A stretch of 64,000 nt of DNA, taken from assembly GCF_945859685.1 (NCBI RefSeq), contig NC_079148.1, forward strand, positions 137,823,133 to 137,887,132, in the 5' to 3' direction. Below the pieces are notes generated by a model that saw nothing but the letters and a program-made list of their open reading frames with translations, ran no database searches and was not told the origin of the DNA. This DNA comes from Eupeodes corollae (Eukaryota; Arthropoda; Insecta; Diptera; Syrphidae). Below are positions 48,601 through 59,179 of the stretch, piece by piece (within the stretch, counting starts at the first letter, position 1; each line of letters starts with the position of its first letter). The position numbers were made by a program, and so were the translations under genes.

Positions 48601-51600
48601 TTCCTTATATTCATAAATGATCTTTTGTCTGAAGCTTCTAATCCACTACATTGTTTCGCTGATGACAGTACCCTCTGCTTTTTAATTTCGTTTTTAGATT
48701 ATCATCCTTGTTCTATGGATGTGAACTATCAACGGCAGCGTATGATAAGCTCATTAAATTCTGATCTTGAGAGCATTGTTCAATGGGGAATCAAAAACCG
48801 TGTAGAATTTTATGCTTCGAAAACTCAATGCTGTCTACTGTCGCAAAAGCGTAGCCCTCCTCAATGCCACTATCCATTGGTGGTAATTGCATCGAGGAAA
48901 TTGAACAACTATAAGTCCTAGGTATGTGCATCACAAACCACTTATTGTGGAGTTATAACATATTTGACATCGCCAAAAATGCTGCTAAGTGTTTAGGTGT
49001 TCTCTGACGATGCAAGAAGTTTTTTACCCCTTCTGATCTGGTTATAATTTGCAAAGCTTTTATTCGTCCTAAACTCGAGTATAACTCTCATATTTGGGCT
49101 GGAGTCCCAATAACGTACTTGTGTCTCCTGAATAGAATTGAAAAAAGAGCTCTAAAAATGATAAGAGATCGTTGTCTCTCTGAGAGATTTGCTTCTCTTG
49201 AACACCGCCGCCGCAAGGTCTCATGCCTTTCATTGTTTTATCGTTATTTTCATAAACAATGCTTTAGCAAAATAGCCAGTTGCATTCCTCACCTTAAACA
49301 ATTCAACCGTAATACACGTACTGCTAAGAATGTCCATCAGTTTAGGCTTAAGCCCAATTTCGGACGTACTGTTAAGTACAGAGATTCTTTCTTTAGCCGC
49401 ACTACGCGAATGTGGAATGCTTTACCTGACTCAATATTTCCCACTCATTACAATGTGCAGATATTCAAAACCAATATGTATCGGTTTCTCCTTTCTAAGC
49501 CTATCCTTCTTTTGTAATTGCTCGCACGTTGTTTAATCATTATAAGGGTATTCATAACCACTTTAGTGCGCGCACAACATAAAGAAAAAGAATAGGCAGT
49601 AATTGGATCTTCCCATTATAGCTTTTTATTTATAAAACTTGGGAACGAAATGCAAGTAAATAGTTCTCACAAGCAGATCAAGGACAAGACCATCGAACAT
49701 TGAACATGTTTAATACAACATCTAACATCAAACACCGAATGCTGAAGATCGAGATGCAATATGTTCGATGCAACTTATTTGATGCTAATGGTTAAATGCA
49801 ATATGTTCGATGCAACATATTTAGGGGAGAGTACGATAACTTTGGCGACAAAGTTTGATAAAACAAGCATTTTTTACTATGGGAGGGGGGTCTATCTCCC
49901 TCCGTTTAGGCGGTAGGGGCAATTTAAAAAAATATGTACATTAAATGGAAAACAAGTAATTAAAAAATAACGGTAATACTTACAATTAAGTTTTATACCT
50001 TTTTTTAAAGCCAACATTTTTGTCTATTAGCTTGCTTTTAAATCAAGTCAAAACTATGCATAGTTTTTTAAAAAAATAGTTTTAAAGTCAAAATTTGTGC
50101 AAAAAAAAGTTAAAAAAAAAGGGTTAAAGTATAATTTTTCAACACTTCAAGTTTAATTACGACTGTTTTTGTTTCAGAATTTATTGCTCTTATTTGTTTT
50201 TGTTCAAAAACTGAAAACTAGATGATTTTATGTCTTTTAATTTTTGAGAAAATTGAAAACTACAAAAACAAAATATTTAAATTAAATTACTTTTTCCTTG
50301 CTTAAGTATTAACGTAGGCTTATTTTGATAGTAATAATGGAATAAGGATTAAGATATATTCATCTTGCACCCACCCCAAATCCTATAGTGTAGCCAAGCA
50401 GGGGGGTTCCAGGGGGCAGCATGTCCCCCTTATGCATCTCACTGTTTGCATCGTAAAGTCAAGTAAACCAATTCATTTAGCATAACCCAGAATGCACCAC
50501 GAGGAGGTAGAATTGCATTGAATTCCGCGTCCCAGTCAGTTAGTCTTTAAGTAAGTCAGGAGTTAGTAAAAAATAGTCACGTCAATTTTCAATGTGTTGA
50601 AGGTATGTAAGTCTCGTCAGTGAATTCATCGTCCGTACTAGTGTCACTGTGGATTTCGTTAAGTTCGTCATTGATGGTCAAGAGCCGAGGTTTTTTTGGC
50701 GGTAATACATCTTTTAGGTGTTCACTGCGAACGTCGCGGGGGTCGAAGTGCTTTAGTTGCAGACCCACACTTTCTTTTCCATCAATCAATCATCTTGCAC
50801 CCACCGAACCTCGCTCCCTTGTTACCTTGCACGCACTTCAACTTGCACCCACCCCAAATCCTATAGTGTATCCTAGCAGGGGGCTTACAGATCCCACTGT
50901 AGCATACCACCAAACTCGCACCTACCATTGTTACTATCAAAATAAGACCAGTCAAGCAAAAAAAAAGAATTAAATTAAAATAGTAGTTGTGGTTATTTTC
51001 AATTTTCTCAAAAACTGAAAGACATAAAATCATCTAGTTTTCAGTTTTTGATCAAAAACAAATAAGAGCAATAAATTCTGAAATAAAAAACAGTGTTAAT
51101 TAATCTTGCAGTATTGAAAAATTACGCTTTAACCCTATTTTTTACTTTTTTTTTGCACAAATTTTGACTTTAAAACTATTTTTTTCAAAAACTATGTATA
51201 GTTTTGACTTGATTTAAAAACAGGCTAATAGACAAAAATGTTGGCTTTAAAAAAAGGTATAATATTTAATTGTAAGTATTACCGTTATTTTTAATTATTT
51301 TGTTTCCTTTTAATGTACATATTTTTTTTAATTGCCCCTACCGACTAAACGGGGGGAGATAGAAATAGTAAAAAATACTTGTATTAAGATCCTCTACCAA
51401 AAACCGTTATTATATCTTGTCGCCAAAGTTATCGTACTCGTGCCCATATTTAAAGCAAAAAGTTCAATGTAACATGTTTGAAGCAACACTTTCTAATCAT
51501 CATTTTGAATGCAACATGTTTGATGTAATTGGATGCAACACGTTGAATATGTTAAATTAATCTTTAGCACTCTTCCTTTTGATTGATTTGCCTAATACTG

Positions 51601-52752
51601 ATGTAATTTCTTTCCGAACCCGTAAGTGTAATAAATTAATTCGATTAAAGTTTTATATTGTCGTAAAAGCTGACGTTTAAGAAACTGCACAAACATATGA
51701 TTACATAACTGATCTATTTAACATTGCACCAGGGCCTCTTACAAGCCAAGTCCCACAACTTCTTTAAAAAAAAACCTTAAGGTTTCGAAAAATTTGCAAA
51801 ATTAATAAAATAAATCAACAAAAAAAACTAATTAAGAAAACAAACAAACATTTTTCTAAAAAAAACAGACACCCTTTTGGATTAGAACTCATATTTCCAA
51901 TTAACTATACCCCTAGTAATATCGTTCAAAATTATTAATATACATTTTAAAAATATAAAATTACCTCAATTTGTATATTATCCACGAATCTAGAGTATCA
52001 ACTACAGCTGTTTTATTTTCAATTGCTTCTTTTAGTTTCGGATTCGCTTCTATCTCATGAATAAGCCTCAGAGTAACCTAAATGAGATCAAAACAAAACA
52101 CCCAAGAAAAAAGAAATAAAATTAAAACAAAAATAAACACACAAGATTATTATTACTCACTTGCCCATTCATCATCTTTAATACGCTTCCCGCCAAAAAG
52201 CGTTTACTACGTGTCAATATATACAATCCATATGATAGAGTGTTCAATGTTTTCAACATTAGTCCTGAATTCCATTTATTCACTAGGCCATCGGCCCGAC
52301 AGTCTTTCCAAGTTATAAAATTGTGAAAATACTCATGGGTGTTGCTATCCCAAGTTAGAAACGTGCAACGCTGCGTCGATATCCCCAAGCAAGTGATATC
52401 AGAAGAATTAAGATTTGCATCTAAAATTTATCGCACAAAATTAAAAAACAAATATTTTTAAAATTATTTCGAACAAAGTCTATTCTAAACCTTTGATAGC
52501 GTTTGAGATAACATTGACGATACTAAGCCACAGTTTTTCTGGCTCGATTTCAAAATAACCCGCTCTCGGATTGAGTAATTCCACCTAAAATAGTTTGATT
52601 TACATATAAATTAATAATATATTTGAAATTGTGTTTTAATTAATTTATTTGTTTACCAATTCGGAAGCAGAACCTTTAATTTGACAGTTTTCATTGAAAA
52701 TAAAACATCTCAACGATGTGGTTCCAACATCCAACGATGCAATGAATGACAT
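42663..52752 (-). CDS. GK5: Glycerol kinase 5-like protein (FGGY family)
   Basis: Orthologue of human GK5, a divergent member of the FGGY carbohydrate kinases; ATP-dependent phosphorylation of glycerol or a related polyol is inferred from the family. Nine coding exons on the minus strand: 52752-52657, 52584-52491, 52420-52161, 52077-51965, 43924-43798, 43729-43295, 43235-43072, 43007-42874, 42802-42663. Phases all join: 520 residues (human 529). The start MSFIASLDVGTTSLRCFIFN is the FGGY phosphate-1 loop. GISTQRCTFLTWDSNT, HNFITWKDCRADGLVNKWNS and LTRSKRF in exon 3 distinguish GK5 from GK. KITMGTGSFLDLITG (about residue 270), FIPAFSG and KVDGGV...LGSAYIAGL complete the second domain. Ends VERFKEW. 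Intron 4 is 8.04 kb and packed with transposons; all other introns are 50-75 bp. Confidence 0.94.
44290..45196 (-). mobile_element. Mariner-family DD41D transposon, internally deleted
   Basis: In GK5 intron 4. The transposase catalytic domain is open from 45044 to 44394: FSDEAHFWLNGYVNK (first Asp), MWFQQDGATCHTARD (second Asp) and SCDLTPLDYFLWGYVKS (third Asp). I count 41 residues between the second and third Asp, a DD41D spacing as in the rosa group. The N-terminus MNRLTNEQRLQIIEFYYQ (from 45081) is joined out of frame to KLAENPLFYRQ, so about 100 residues of DNA-binding domain are deleted. One end reads GGGTGATTTTTTTGAGGTTA on the minus strand near 45195; the other end is not firmly identified. 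Confidence 0.87.
45215..47740 (-). mobile_element. I-type LINE relic (RT and RNase H), split by a younger LINE
   Basis: Minus strand in GK5 intron 4. The upper part (47740-47236) has LDFEKAFDCIGP, then SYADDIYILCKNN (about 47430) and LSIEKCKLLYVCRK. The lower part (46460-45215) has ITKTLLLSKIDYGLFIYGHY (about 46370), ARRSTNAFPTTPTKN, an RNase H block with FASVFPAEAFAILQATKSAA and CIICSDSITVINAIHNA (about 45700-45800), and a tail with SPTCPTCNTC and HILVHF (about 45300). The two parts are separated by a plus-strand LINE at 46470-47235. Several stops. Confidence 0.82.
46470..47235 (+). mobile_element. 5'-truncated LINE nested in the I-type LINE, 9-bp duplication
   Basis: Plus strand: FTDSQAVLKAINSATSSS, a stop, then LVQQCRDELASLNINLGV, LICFPGHSGTVGNERADELA (about 46640) and a tail RTNDLLCRPRQDIARIIG. 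This is the RNase H end of an I/R1-like element. AATATCAAT at 46461-46469 recurs at 47236-47244, consistent with a 9-bp target-site duplication at the exact borders of the opposite-strand LINE that it splits. A TAA-repeat run at 47024-47047 lies near the 3' end, followed by a conserved-looking 3' segment ending TTTTTACCTACCT. Confidence 0.8.
47970..48201. mobile_element. MITE of mariner type, 232 bp
   Basis: Inverted ends: CACATAGTCCAAAAAGTCTC from 47970 and the complement of CACTTAGTCGAAGAAGTCTC ending at 48201; 25 of the first 30 positions match. TA flanks at 47968-47969 and 48202-48203. No coding capacity. Confidence 0.8.
48385..49517 (+). mobile_element. Non-LTR retrotransposon relic (CR1/jockey-like RT)
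   Basis: Plus strand in GK5 intron 4: EHSKAFDRVCHHLSKMRAFG, RWIRNYLSDRSIQVVLHG, NAGVPQGSVLFPTLFLIFIN (about 48560), HCFADDSTLCF (FADD in place of YADD), then after a stop and frameshifts RIEKRALKMIRDRCLSERFA (about 49150), SLEHRRRKV and SFFSRTTRMWNALPDSIFPT near 49400-49450. The endonuclease and first RT motif are missing. Same family as the fragment at 61210-61790. Confidence 0.88.
49680..49823. repeat. Short degenerate satellite, left flank of the long-repeat element
   Basis: The word ATGTTCGATGCAACATATTT and variants recur (about 49760, 49800). The same word family, with AACATGTTTGATG, resumes at 51453-51560 on the other side of the 1.6 kb element, so the element interrupted a pre-existing array. 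Confidence 0.65.
49824..51444. mobile_element. Unclassified DNA transposon with inverted repeats of about 520 bp
   Basis: Left arm 49824 to about 50342 and right arm about 50925 to 51444 are inverted copies over their whole length: GAGTACGATAACTTTGGCGA at the outer edge, GCCAACATTTTTGTCTATTA, GACATAAAATCATCTAGTTT and CTTATTTTGATAGTAA at the inner edge occur in both. CATATTTA stands at 49816-49823 and again at 51445-51452, an 8-bp duplication. The core (50343-50924) holds two direct copies of a GC-richer block with CACCCCAAATCCTATAGTGT (about 50373 and 50848) and a truncated frame (50589-50787, minus). Long arms and an 8-bp duplication would fit a Mutator-like or foldback-type element, but the termini match no family I know. 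Confidence 0.82.
50589..50787 (-). pseudogene. Unidentified open frame in the core of the long-repeat element
   Basis: About 65 residues without an ATG start: GKESVGLQLKHFDPRDVRSE, then VLPPKKPRLLTINDELNEIH, an acidic stretch DTSTDDEFTDET and the stop after PSTH. Charged and acidic like the tail of a longer protein. Its position between the arms suggests it is the last exon or C-terminus of the lost transposase, but I do not recognise it. Confidence 0.4.
51453..51560. repeat. Short degenerate satellite, right flank
   Basis: Continuation of the ATGTTTGATGCAACA-type array seen at 49680-49823, after the long-repeat element. Confidence 0.6.
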
Positions 52753-55664
52753 TGTTATTTCTCCGATTCACTTTACTCTCAATGGAGTTCTGAGTGTCAC
52801 GTCCGTTTGGAATAATCAATCGAAATCAACTGAACTAAAAAACAAGCTACATGCCGCTGCTGGCGCGGCGCTGCCCGGCTGCCGTCATTGTCGTAACTCC
52901 AACAACACAACGCGCAGTGATAGCGAATAAAACACATCAAAAGCGTATACAACTTGAATTATCTTAAATTGTGAATGCACTATCACGACGACGACGACGC
53001 CGAGGACGGGCGGGCGCTCCGATAGTCGAATAAAAACTTGAAACAAAAAGCTTCCATCACTTAATCATAATTTTTGGCCAATTTTTCCTCATGTGGATAT
53101 ACTGGTTGTGAGTAAAAACAACTATAACTGATAACTCGTAAGCACCGACAAGACACTCAATCACCACTCATAGTTGGAATGGTATCGTATTCAGGAAAAT
53201 ATATAAAGCAAGTGGTGGGAATGGGTTTGTTTTCATACACAACGTTAAAACATCAATTATTAAAATTATTAATTTGAATTAAAAACATACTCTGCATAAT
53301 AAACTGGTCAAAGGTCTTTTAAAACTTTAAATGGGTTACGTTCTAGACTCTGGTTTTTATTATATTGATTTATTTTTATAGTGACGTTAAGGGTTACCTT
53401 ACTGCACAGATAAATTAAATACAAAATTATTTAACGGTTATAAGAAGAAACCCTTTAGTTATTTTAAAGATTGTAATAACTATATTACTGACGATATTAT
53501 TTAATTCGATTTACAAATCTTAAGTCTCGTGAAGTAACATAAATTAATTCAATGAGTATTTACATATATGAGAATCCCATGTTGGGAGCTAATTTTTCTT
53601 CGTAATGGTTTTTTCGCTAAAACATTGGAAATTTAAATGATGCTCCAAAGTTTCATCTACTGTCATTGCCGTCGAGAGATATCAGGAAGATAGGGAGACC
53701 CATCAGTATCCAAGAGTAAAGTTCACAGGAATGAATTACATATTCCGAAAGAATCGAATTTTTTCTTACAGTTTCTTGATAGTAAGCGTATTTTATTGGT
53801 AAATTATAGCTAGTGCAGTAATGGAAAGTAAGTGCAGTAATGGAAAGTGTGAATAAAACATATGTCCACTATTATATGCACTCTTTTTTTAAATCTTCAA
53901 GTTGGTTTTGGTGTGTTGTTTTTATGTAAAGTTGAATAAGAGTTCAAGTTAATGTGTACATGCAGGTCTAGTCAGAATAGAGTTGAGCCTGAATTGAAAG
54001 ATTGAAATAACAAGGTTACAGCCCAAATGCAAACAATATTCTTGGATTCATCTTGAAAGATTTTGTATTGTAAGAGTGAAAGATAGATAGATTTCAAGGG
54101 TGTAAGATAGGGACGTGCAGATTGATTTTCTTTTCAGCGTATGGACACAACGAACATAATAAAACCCAGCACTAAAAATCCAATGTAGACAGGCACTAAA
54201 AGCCAAAATAAGCTTGTGAGGGGAGATTTTGTCCTTCCCTGTAAGCCCGTCTTGCCTACAAGCTCCCAGTTCCTGGCAACTCAGTTTTCCTGTGTGAAAG
54301 GGGACAAATCAACGCGATACATTCAGCGCCACAATTAAACTTTCTCTTCTAAAAATAAACTTACATTTCGATAACTGACGCGAAGCGAATCAGGCCGAAT
54401 CATTCACAATGATAACAAAAATGACAAATAAACAATGCCGCGGCGAATTTGCCACTTTCGCGTTGGTTTGGGAGTGCCTTTAAACCCGACCAATGACGAA
54501 AGTTTTGTTTTCGCATCAAACGTTTCGCTTTGGTTTTGGTCGAGTCCTAACACACATCACACGTCAAAAAATTTAGAGATAGCACTGTGATTATTTATGA
54601 TTTTTGTGCGATGTCAATTGTCAAGTAGTCAACGCAACAAATAATAAAATCCTGCCAACCTTTAAGTAAAAAATACTTCTGGAACTGGATGAAGTGTCAT
54701 TCTATTCCAAGCATTCCAAAACTTTATCTGAACTATTTATATGTACTATTTTTACTGCCTTATTTATCCACACTATTTTTTTGTTGTTGTTTAGTGTAAA
54801 AGATTTTGCTGCGCTGCGTATAAATTTACCAATAAAAACGCCTAGTGTCTATTATTGGGCGTTTTGTTGAAGCTAACGGAACAACATTCATTCATTCGAG
54901 AACATGTGGCAACTCCTTAGTTTGTGGCACGTTTTGCAACCATCTGTTTATTAGTCACGCGATTAAATTGTATCATTGGAAATAGTCGTTTCGTCTGGAT
55001 GAATAATTCTGGGCAAGGAAATAATCAAAACAACAACTTTGAGTGAAAGACACCAGTTACATAAAACCATTTAATTTCATATAAAGAAAGATAAAAATGT
55101 ATTCTTGGTATCATATTTTATAACTTAACTCTTATATAAATTAATTATATCACCATCCCTTCATAGGAACATATTTGAATCACTGCATAGTTCGTTAGTG
55201 GCGATGTGAAACAGTTGAATGGTGTTTTTAGTTGCAGTCTACAAAAGCATAACTTTTACTATACTCGTATTTTAAGTTAATAGAACTCACAACCATATCA
55301 TAGATCTCAAAAACAGGCGGTATTGCCTGCATTTTTTAATAAAATTAAAATTTACTGAACTGACAGGTAGCATAGATTTAAGTACGAAACCAGATTCTTT
55401 ACTTAGAGATCTAAATGACCTATATTCACAATACACATCGTGTTTATTTATAGGTATTTATTTATGTTGGTTATGATAGTCTAGTTATTTCAAATGACTC
55501 ATTTCCATAATTTTAAAAATTTATAACAAAGCTGAAAAACGTTTGTCCGTTCCGTCCAACAGAAATAATACTAAAAAAAGGAAACCAATAAATAAATATA
55601 CGCTAGAGAGAACTTGCCCTGAATCATTTATATAATTCATACAAATTCAATTGACAAAACTATG
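52753..55664. other. Intergenic region upstream of GK5
   Basis: No convincing gene. A GC-rich patch at 52855-53035 with a GACGACGACGACG run lies within 300 bases of the GK5 start codon and may be promoter or 5' UTR. AGTGCAGTAATGGAAAGT is tandemly doubled near 53814-53848. The rest is AT-rich spacer up to the hAT target site. Confidence 0.4.
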
Positions 55665-55859
55665 CCATAGATCAGCCATATTCAACCTTTTCTTTTATTG
55701 TGCCACATTGATAATTTTGTACCGCAACCCCGGGTCACAAGAAATTTTTTCATCGTAAATAATAATACTCATTTTAATGTGCATACATATACAAACGTTA
55801 TGTATTTATTTATTTATTGAAAATATTTTAATGTAATTTTTGAAATTGAGAACACATTT

Positions 55860-56094
55860 TCAAAACTTTATTTAGACCTGACTTGTTGCTGCATGTCAAC
55901 CTAATGACATCATCTAGATGGGAGTCCGTAAGTTTGTTTCGGTAAATATTTTTTGCATATTGTATGCTGGAAAACGAAGATTCGCAAACAAACGTAGATC
56001 CAAATAATGTCGGCAGAATCTGTGAACTTCTTTTGACGATTGCATATTTTGCGGGAACGATTTTCCAAAATTCTATTCAATTCGTCTTTTTTCC
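55860..56094 (-). pseudogene. hAT transposase, C-terminal dimerisation region
   Basis: Minus strand: IEFWKIVPAKYAIVKRSSQI, LPTLFGSTFVCESSFSS, YAKNIYRNKLTDSHLDDVIR and LTCSNKSGLNKVLK. This is the conserved hAT C-terminal block (FSSM..IK..YR..LTDEHL), well preserved. It is cut from the rest of the protein by the insertion of the piggyBac-like element at 56095. Confidence 0.85.
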
Positions 56095-57555
56095 CCCTTT
56101 GTTGACCAAGCTATTAAAAATGGTACACAAAATATTTTTTTGTCGATATGTTTTTAAATTTAGGGTTTCTTAAAAAGTATAGCTCATTTTTTTTTCTTCC
56201 AAGGCCCTCAAAGGACCATAGATGATAGTACCGTGGGGCTGTAGGGTACAAAAAAAAAGTATTTAGAAATTAAAATTTATTTTCGTTTCTATTTCAATAT
56301 AAAATGGAATGTATGCACACACATTATTTTCCGAAATTAATTCCATGGTACAGAGTAAAACAATTTTTTTTATCATTGCAGCAAAGGTAAATATTGCAAT
56401 GACTGCATTTTGAATGAGGTTTTGATTGTATTTTGTTTATGGTACAGACTTCGCATCTTCCCCGTGTTTCAACAAATTTTGGCCAGGGAACACCTAGGTT
56501 TCCCAGTCGCACGTCCTTTGAAACGGATTCTCCTTTGCCCCTTCGTTTTTTGGTGCATTGCGCAGGCTCGTCATTATTAGATTTTCTGCTCAGACTCCGT
56601 TTGTCAACAGGTAAATCCTTTTGTGTTAAAAGTCCAAGGGTGACACATCTTTTGTACTCCAGAAGAGATATTTTTTCATTCATTTGGCCGTGAACGATAA
56701 AGGAGTTAACAAAACATATTTCGATCATACGCAGCTTTCAAACAGACCAGGAACAGGACCCTCGGGTAATGAGAATTCAGGAATTTGTGAAACACTATCC
56801 TTAGCTTTCCATTGGCGATGTTTTTCGTCTTCGCGTATATTTTTCTTCCAATGGCTACATCCCGGACGATTGTCTGAAATTTCCTCACCCGGTAGGTCTT
56901 CAAGCTGATCTTGAAGCACAGCTTCATTAGGTTTCATATTGAGTTCGGCTCTAGCGCGTATTCTTCAACGTATCGTTAGTAAATCCACTTCATCATTATC
57001 TTCAAGATCAGTGTTTTCATTATTATCTGATGGCAAATCTTCAACCATAGCCAACATTTCATCATCTTTGAATAAAACATTCTTTACACCCGACATAATT
57101 CAATTTATCTGGATATACCTATATGAAAATTGTATCACTGCAAAACACCACAAACACACTCCCCAGCCCGACGGTACTTACCAGTCCACTTTTACTTTTT
57201 GTCGAAAATATATAAAAAATATTTATAAATTCAATTGATATATTGTTTTTTAGAAAGTTAGATATGCAGATAAGCTTATAAATTTAAAAAAAAAATACGA
57301 AAGCTACCAAGCCAACTAAGATCTTCAAACGCAAAAATAAACTAAAACTACTCTCTTCTAAGTCTTAATATCTATTAAAGAAACAGTTATAACACTCACT
57401 AAAATAAATTAAAAAATCACAAACACCAAAATGTAGAGAGATTATTATGGTACTTGTAAGTACCGTTGGTCAACAGAACCAAAATTTACCGCTATATAGT
57501 TTTTAGTTCATGTAAAACATTGTGGTACTTCAAAGTACCGTCGGTCAACAAAGGG
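56095..57555 (-). mobile_element. piggyBac-like element, internally deleted, inside the hAT element
   Basis: Perfect 13-bp inverted ends: CCCTTTGTTGACC at 56095-56107 and its complement at 57543-57555, the size and CCC start usual for piggyBac. A further motif GTTGACCNACGGTACTT is present twice near the right end (complement at about 57455-57480 and 57530-57552), probably a transposase-binding repeat. It contains a transposase with its middle missing. A TTAA duplication is not intact: the right flank is TTTTAAA, the left TTTTTTCC. Confidence 0.82.
56324..57096 (-). pseudogene. piggyBac-like transposase, N- and C-termini only
   Basis: The N-terminal part starts MSGVKNVLFKDDEMLAMVED at 57096 and is acidic (EDLPSDNNENTDLEDNDEVD), with one stop near 56962. 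It goes on to CSHWKKNIREDEKHRQWKAK and IPEFSLPEGPVPGLF (about 56760). It then jumps, near 56730, to the family C-terminus: FVNSFIVHGQMNEKISLLEY and a cysteine-rich end CEVCTINK, SKCSHCNIYLC, CFTLYHGINFGK (56460-56324). The DDD catalytic centre lies in the deleted part, so no active enzyme could be made. Confidence 0.85.
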
Positions 57556-57752
57556 TTTTAAACAGAGCTTCATGATTTGAATCGTTTTTAAATTCGATCA
57601 AAAACTTTGCCTTATCTTGATTTAAAACAGAAGCCACTTGTGAGATAGTCGTTGTTTCCAGATGCCATGGGTTTTCTACAAGCGTTAAGCATTTTTTTTA
57701 TTTTTCTGATATCATGAAAACTTTTTTCAAATTCTTTTGACAGTGCTGTTAA

Positions 57753-59135
57753 CAGCCTTATTATGGTTATCCAAATATCAACACGATATTTGATAATAGT
57801 TGATAATTATCAACAAAATTAATGAATCGGTATTATGGTGATCAATTATCAATATTTTTGATAAATAATGAATTAAAAGATCTATTGTGAATAGCTTTAT
57901 TGATAAACTCGGTATTACGACTATCAAACATATTCATATAGCCCTATTATGGCTATCAACTATCAATTATTTGATAACTGATAACTTGTATCAATTTATT
58001 GATAATTTGGTATTATGAGTATCAAATGATGATTTTTTATCCATTGTGAATACTAATCAACATACGATTGCGAATAGGTTTTGTTTGGTGTTTGACGTTT
58101 GTCATTTGTGTTAAGTTCTTGTGTTTTGGTCTATAAATAATATCGGCGGAATGAATTTTTTCTTAATATTTTGTTTATTTAGGAGTAGAGTAGTTAGCAA
58201 CAGAAAACAAATAGAAAGGTTTGTGGAAGTAATGGAGGAAAATCCTGAGGATTTGACAGCCGTAATACCTACCAAGTTTAATTTGCTTATTTTAATTCAT
58301 GAAATTATAATTTGTCCAGTGGGTTTGAAGCATCTCGTAATAATATTTTTTTAGCTTGCACGATAAACCTTCGTTCCTCAGTTTATGCCTTCAAACAACA
58401 ATTCTGGTGAATGCATTTCGTTCTTCAATTTGTATATTCAATAAAAACTATAAAAAAAAACTTATAAATCGCATTTAAATTACAATTCTTTACCATTTAC
58501 GAATATTTGATACATTTGTCAACGAAGATTTTGTAGCTGATAGAATATTTGATGAGTATCAATATGTTTGATAGCCGTAATACCGAGTTTATCAATAAAT
58601 CTATTCACAATAGATCTTTTAATTCACTATTTATCAAAAATATTGATAATTGATCACTATAATACCGATTCATTGATTTTGTTGATAATTATCAACTTTT
58701 ATCAAATATCGTGTTGATATTTGATAACCATAATAGGGCAGATACCCATCAAATATTCTATCAGCTACAAAATCTTCGTTGACAAATGTATCAAATATTC
58801 GTAAATGGTAAAGAATTGTAATTTAAATACCATTTATAAAAGGTTTTTTTTTGTAGTTTTTATGGAATATACTGGATAAATTATAAATTCATGAATTTAT
58901 TTAATGAAAACAACTTACATTATTCCGCCGAAATTATTTATAGACCAAAACACAAGAACTCAACACAAATGACAAACGTCAAACACCAAACAAAACCTAT
59001 TCACAATCGTATATTGATTAGTATTCACAATGGGTGAAAAATTATCATTTGATACTCATAATACCAAATTATCAATATATTGATAGAACTTATCAATTAT
59101 CAAATAATTAATATTTGATAGCCACAATAGGGCTG
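57753..59135. mobile_element. PIF/Harbinger-like element, outer copy, inside the hAT transposase
   Basis: Ends CAGCCTTATTATGG (57753 on) and the complement of CAGCCCTATTGTGG (to 59135), flanked by TAA at 57750-57752 and 59136-59138, the 3-bp duplication usual for PIF/Harbinger. It lies within the hAT transposase: joining the hAT sequence on both sides and counting the TAA once restores an uninterrupted frame (minus strand, ..QLNYL before, ALSKEFEKS after). The copy is itself split by a second copy of the same family at about 57939-58741. Confidence 0.82.
57939..58741. mobile_element. PIF/Harbinger-like element, inner copy in opposite orientation
   Basis: The left end GCCCTATTATGGCTATCAA (57941 on) is the complement-type partner of the outer right end, and its right end GTTGATATTTGATAACCATA (to about 58741) is the complement of the outer left end. 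So a second copy lies inside the first, reversed. A candidate ATA duplication stands at 57936-57938 and 58742-58744. A short plus-strand frame at 58178-58260 reads RSRVVSNRKQIERFVEVMEE, resembling the Myb/SANT-like (zeste-type) DNA-binding domain that Harbinger elements encode; it soon stops. Confidence 0.75.
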
Positions 59136-59179
59136 TAAGTAATTCAACTGACAACAGAACTCGCACACAGGAATGGTTG

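Noticed and set aside
42663..52752. Canonical glycerol kinase (GK)
   Set aside because: Motifs such as GISTQRCTFLTW and MGTGSFLDLITG follow the GK5 branch; GK has SNQRETTVVWD and YGTGCFLL at these points.
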